Assembly: GCA_002338515.1 (NCBI GenBank)
Contig: DDIL01000137.1
Span: 478 to 8,593 of the forward strand
DNA: 8,116 bases
Reading direction: 5' to 3'
Origin: Glaciecola sp. UBA1851
GTDB taxonomy: Bacteria; Pseudomonadota; Gammaproteobacteria; Enterobacterales; Alteromonadaceae
Position numbers and translations under genes: made by a program. The notes under the pieces were generated by a model. The model did no database searches and was not told the origin of the DNA. It was given only the letters and a program-made list of their open reading frames with translations. Each line of letters opens with the position of its first letter. The first letter of the stretch is position 1. Below, piece after piece: positions 5,437 through 8,116 of this stretch.

Positions 5437-7803
5437 ATGGTTTTTTTAAAAATAAATGATTATGTTAAATGGTTTAAACTTGTAATATTGACAAGCCTTG
5501 TCGCCTTATTAAGTGCCTGTCCTCTTTTAAACAATGACGATGAAGGTGAAGAGGGAGAAATTGTAAATGTAGAAACTACTCTAGAAGCACGAGCAGGTGC
5601 GGATCAGACAGTTTTAGGAGGCGCTACTGTTACTTTAGATGGGAGCAGCAGTCAAAGCACAGGAAGCACTATAAGCAGTTATCAATGGGAACAATTATCT
5701 AACCTTGATATTGAACTTGCCAATGCAAACTCAGCTATTGCCAGTTTTGTCGCAGTAACACCCACGTTAACATCCTCACTTACTGGGGTTTTCCAATTAA
5801 CGGTAACTGATACTAATGGTGATACCGATACTGATATAGTAGACATCACTATTAATAGGCCAGATCAACCTCTTGTAGCACAAGCGGATGATCAAACCGT
5901 ACTCGAGCAAACTACCGTATTTTTAGATGCGAGCAGTAGTTATGACGACGACAACATCATTACCGATTATCTTTGGGTGCAAACCGCAGGTATTGATGTT
6001 GCTTTAAGCAATCCAACAGGCCCAATTACCGAGTTTCTCGCTCCCTCTTTAGCAGACGATACTAGTCAACAACTAAGCTTTTTATTAACTGTCACAAACG
6101 ACATTAATTTACAAGACTCTTTAGTAGTCGTAGTTACAGTCAATGCTAAAGCCAATACACTAGTTGCTGATGCCGGTGTTGATCAAGTGGTAACCGAAGG
6201 TGATGAAGTGGTCCTTGATGGGTCGAATAGTCAAGATCCAAATGGCAACATCACGAGCCTATCATATAAGCAAGTAAGCGGTTCACTGATAGCATTTGAC
6301 ACTATGGATACAAACACGGGTAAGTTCACATTTACAGCGCCAGATGTAGATGTAACAGAAGAATTAGTATTCGAATTGCAGGTAACGAACGATAATGAGC
6401 AAATAGCCACCGATCTGATTACTATTAGTGTCAATGCTGCACAAGCGTCAAAGTCGTCCTGGGTTTATTTTGGTGCATCTGATAATGGCTTTGCACCTCA
6501 TAAATTGTGGCGAACTGACGGTACTACAGCAAATACGATGTTGGTCGCAGATACAGCCATAACTAATAACAATGAAAATAATCCTTTTATTACTATAGAT
6601 AGCTACACTTATTTCAGTGGCTATGATCCAGAAAATGGCTTTGAACTTTGGAAAACTGATGGTACGACTACTAACACTATTATGATAGCTAGCGCCCCAG
6701 AAGATGACTACCAAAATGGAGCATCTGAATCGGCCCAACCATACTTACATCAAGTATTAGATGGCAAGCTTATGTATTCTGCATTCACGTCAAGCGATAG
6801 CAATTTTAAATATGGTTCTGTATTGGTGTTAGACCCTGTTAGTAACTCAACTACAAAAATATATGACTCGCTTCCGGCTTGGGCAAGTTATAGCAGAGCA
6901 AATACTATTTATAACAACAAATTCTATTTTAGCGATAGTGAGTTTTCACCACTTCAAACGCAGCAATATTCAAGTGATGGTATTAACCCTGCTAGTGCTC
7001 AAATTAGCTTTAATATTAATGCGCCGGCAGCAGGTTATAGTATGTTAAATGGCAACTTGATTTTTATGGCTTTAGACCAAGCGTTATATTCCTATGATGG
7101 AAGTACTTATTCTGAATTAAAACTATTTGCTAATGACTTTACAAGCTTTGTATTAGGAGATGGTTGGTTAACGCATGAGTTTGATCAACATGTTTATTTT
7201 GCAGCGAGTGACACAAACAATACAGGCCTAGAGCTTTGGAAGACAGACGGCACGACCAATGGGACGGTTCTAGTAAAAGATTTAGATGGAACGCCATCAT
7301 CTAGTCAACCTACCTCATTTCAAACTGTAAATAATAGGCTGATATTTTTTGTTGATGAAACCGATGGAAGCAGCGCAAATGGTGTTTGGACCAGTGATGG
7401 AACGGAACAAGGCACTATTCAATTAGCTGGTGTAGATGTTCTTGAGCAAGTGAGTTGGTATGAAGGAGTTGATGATGCAAAACCCGTTACTATAGACGCG
7501 TTAGGGCTCACTTTCTTTGTGGCAGAAACAGCTAATGAGGGCATTGAACTGTGGGCAACAGATGGCACAGTAAATGGAACATATATGGTTAAGGATATCT
7601 TAGTGGGTAGTCAAAGTAGTTATCCTGCATTACTTCGGGACGGGGGCGATATATTAATCTTTTCAGCGATTGATGAAGAGACCGGTTGTGCAAGCTTATG
7701 GAAAAGTGATGGCTCTAACGCTGGCACAGTAAAAATAAAGGATATTATCGCTGAAGGTGAGTTTTGTATAGGTAATAGTACTTTTTATCCATTAGCGGGT
7801 TAA
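5437..7803 (+). CDS. large outer-membrane lipoprotein with three PKD-like domains and ELWxxDGT repeats
   Basis: Predicted envelope or cell-surface lipoprotein of 788 residues, with no enzymatic motif. The signal peptide has K11/K14, a hydrophobic core LVILTSLVALL and lipobox LSAC with the lipidated C28. Residue +2 is Pro, not Asp, so export to the outer membrane is expected. An acidic linker (32-46) leads to three PKD/Ig-like domains at about 49-140, 146-237 and 242-333. They share AxADQTV...VTLDGSSS-type openings, though the third has Tyr in place of the usual Trp. The C-terminal part carries ELWxxDGT-type motifs at 356, 403, 599, 649, 704 and 753, with degenerate counterparts near 461, 509 and 549. 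The period of about 50 suggests a beta-propeller-like ring. C751 and C777 could pair. The start at 5437 is chosen because GGAG at 5427-5430 sits 6 nt before it and the lipoprotein signal begins there. In-frame ATGs at 5425 and 5323 lack this support, and the latter lies inside the upstream gene. Binding or adhesion is a guess. Confidence 0.94.
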   Translation: MVFLKINDYVKWFKLVILTSLVALLSACPLLNNDDEGEEGEIVNVETTLEARAGADQTVLGGATVTLDGSSSQSTGSTISSYQWEQLSNLDIELANANSAIASFVAVTPTLTSSLTGVFQLTVTDTNGDTDTDIVDITINRPDQPLVAQADDQTVLEQTTVFLDASSSYDDDNIITDYLWVQTAGIDVALSNPTGPITEFLAPSLADDTSQQLSFLLTVTNDINLQDSLVVVVTVNAKANTLVADAGVDQVVTEGDEVVLDGSNSQDPNGNITSLSYKQVSGSLIAFDTMDTNTGKFTFTAPDVDVTEELVFELQVTNDNEQIATDLITISVNAAQASKSSWVYFGASDNGFAPHKLWRTDGTTANTMLVADTAITNNNENNPFITIDSYTYFSGYDPENGFELWKTDGTTTNTIMIASAPEDDYQNGASESAQPYLHQVLDGKLMYSAFTSSDSNFKYGSVLVLDPVSNSTTKIYDSLPAWASYSRANTIYNNKFYFSDSEFSPLQTQQYSSDGINPASAQISFNINAPAAGYSMLNGNLIFMALDQALYSYDGSTYSELKLFANDFTSFVLGDGWLTHEFDQHVYFAASDTNNTGLELWKTDGTTNGTVLVKDLDGTPSSSQPTSFQTVNNRLIFFVDETDGSSANGVWTSDGTEQGTIQLAGVDVLEQVSWYEGVDDAKPVTIDALGLTFFVAETANEGIELWATDGTVNGTYMVKDILVGSQSSYPALLRDGGDILIFSAIDEETGCASLWKSDGSNAGTVKIKDIIAEGEFCIGNSTFYPLAG

Positions 7804-7838
7804 TACATTATTCAACATTGGTTTTATAAATAAAACAA

Positions 7839-7859
7839 GGCCAGTTGACAGAACTGGCC
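7839..7859 (-). terminator. GC-rich hairpin with T-rich flank on the minus strand
   Basis: GGCCAGTT and AACTGGCC form a perfect 8-bp stem around a 5-nt loop (GACAG), 36 nt after the lipoprotein stop. Read on the minus strand the stem is followed by TTGTTTTATTTAT, a good T-tract. On the plus strand it is followed by GTATTCTC, which is poor. It is therefore best explained as the terminator of a leftward gene whose tail is seen at 7866-7925, and it may also stop the lipoprotein transcript. Confidence 0.6.
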
Positions 7860-7865
7860 GTATTC

Positions 7866-7925
7866 TCAGTTAATCTCGGGTAAACTTGCTCTTAAGCTTA
7901 CCCATTCCACTCCGGCTGCTGCTAG
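7866..7925 (-). pseudogene. possible 3' end of a truncated leftward gene
   Basis: On the minus strand the codons before the TGA at 7866-7868 give AAAGVEWVSLRASLPEIN, a normal-looking protein C terminus that I cannot assign to a family. The stop lies 6 nt before the hairpin with the minus-strand T-tract, the spacing expected at a gene's end. The frame stays open further right, but there it is antisense to the transposase fragment. I read it as a gene tail left after IS91-type sequence replaced its front. A chance frame is possible. Confidence 0.3.
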
Positions 7926-8116
7926 CAAGGTACCTCCGTAAACTATCGCATTGCCATGGGACCACAACAAGGTCAAAAAGTATTTACGCTACAAACATTA
8001 CCTGCGAGCACCGAGGGTGAATATGGTCAGTTAGCCAATACCTCAGGTTTTTCGTTACACGCAGGGGGCTTCGCTAATGCCGATGAGCCAGGGAAGTTAG
8101 AAAGGCTATGCCGATA
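7926..8116 (+). mobile_element. IS91-family transposase fragment (5'-truncated, continues past the window)
   Basis: The plus strand is open from just after a TAG at 7923-7925 to the window end, coding for about 63 residues. It reads like the segment that follows the catalytic region in IS91-type rolling-circle transposases: YRIAMGPQQGQKVFTLQTLP, then GFSLHAGG and the KLERLCRY block. The zinc-binding N terminus, the HUH motif and the catalytic tyrosine region should lie upstream but are absent. The sequence to the left is instead a hairpin and an unrelated minus-strand frame. The insert is thus broken on its left side, and an intact right half may continue outside. The family is recognised with fair certainty, the exact element is not. 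In-frame ATG 7956 has no ribosome site, so translation is unlikely. Confidence 0.8.

Noticed and set aside
6231..7048. Two minus-strand frames and one shifted plus-strand frame inside the lipoprotein gene
   Set aside because: They overlap the PKD and ELWxxDGT coding region, which is clearly the real frame.
7821..7836. AT-only inverted repeat GTTTTAT/ATAAAAC after the lipoprotein gene
   Set aside because: The stem is nearly all A-T pairs with too small a loop. It is better read as the T-tract side of the adjacent GC-rich hairpin.
7861..7941. Plus-strand frame of about 26 codons after the hairpin
   Set aside because: It has no start codon with a ribosome site and is antisense to the better placed minus-strand tail that ends next to the terminator.

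Overview
The window is an AT-rich stretch that looks like a marine gammaproteobacterium of the Alteromonadales type. That placement is an inference from base composition, from a CadC-like regulator with a periplasmic TPR region, from an ELWxxDGT/PKD lipoprotein, and from a remnant closely resembling E. coli YafJ. No RNA gene, CRISPR array or origin was recognised.

Layout. (1) Positions 1-1780, minus strand: a two-component operon. A complete membrane sensor histidine kinase is followed after 4 nt by an OmpR-type response regulator that runs off the left edge. (2) Positions 1781-2640: a non-coding or scrambled stretch of about 230 nt, then a plus-strand remnant of a YafJ-type class II glutamine amidotransferase. 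The remnant has lost its N terminus, including the catalytic cysteine. A perfect 11-bp hairpin follows it. (3) Positions 2733-4745, minus strand: a CadC/ToxR-type one-component transmembrane regulator with a cytoplasmic winged helix, one membrane segment, a TolB-N-like periplasmic domain and many TPRs. It starts at TTG. (4) Positions 4746-5003: a divergent intergenic region with a cluster of TTCAAG-type direct repeats at helical spacing, just upstream of a possible -10 box that reads rightward. (5) Positions 5004-7803, plus strand: a probable two-gene operon of a small protein with a YWxDxxTGxWG motif, then, 16 nt later, a 788-residue lipoprotein with three PKD-like domains and a ring of about nine ELWxxDGT-type repeats. 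(6) Positions 7804-8116: a hairpin whose T-rich side faces left, a short minus-strand coding-like tail, and a 5'-truncated IS91-family transposase fragment that runs off the right edge.

How it may work together. The best candidate for an undescribed unit is regions 3-5. A membrane-embedded regulator sits back to back with an operon for a small motif-bearing protein and a large envelope lipoprotein. Tandem direct repeats lie between them where an OmpR/PhoB-fold activator would bind. The regulator-target link is inferred from arrangement only. Regions 2 and 6 carry the debris of past rearrangement, so the segment looks accessory or recently remodelled.
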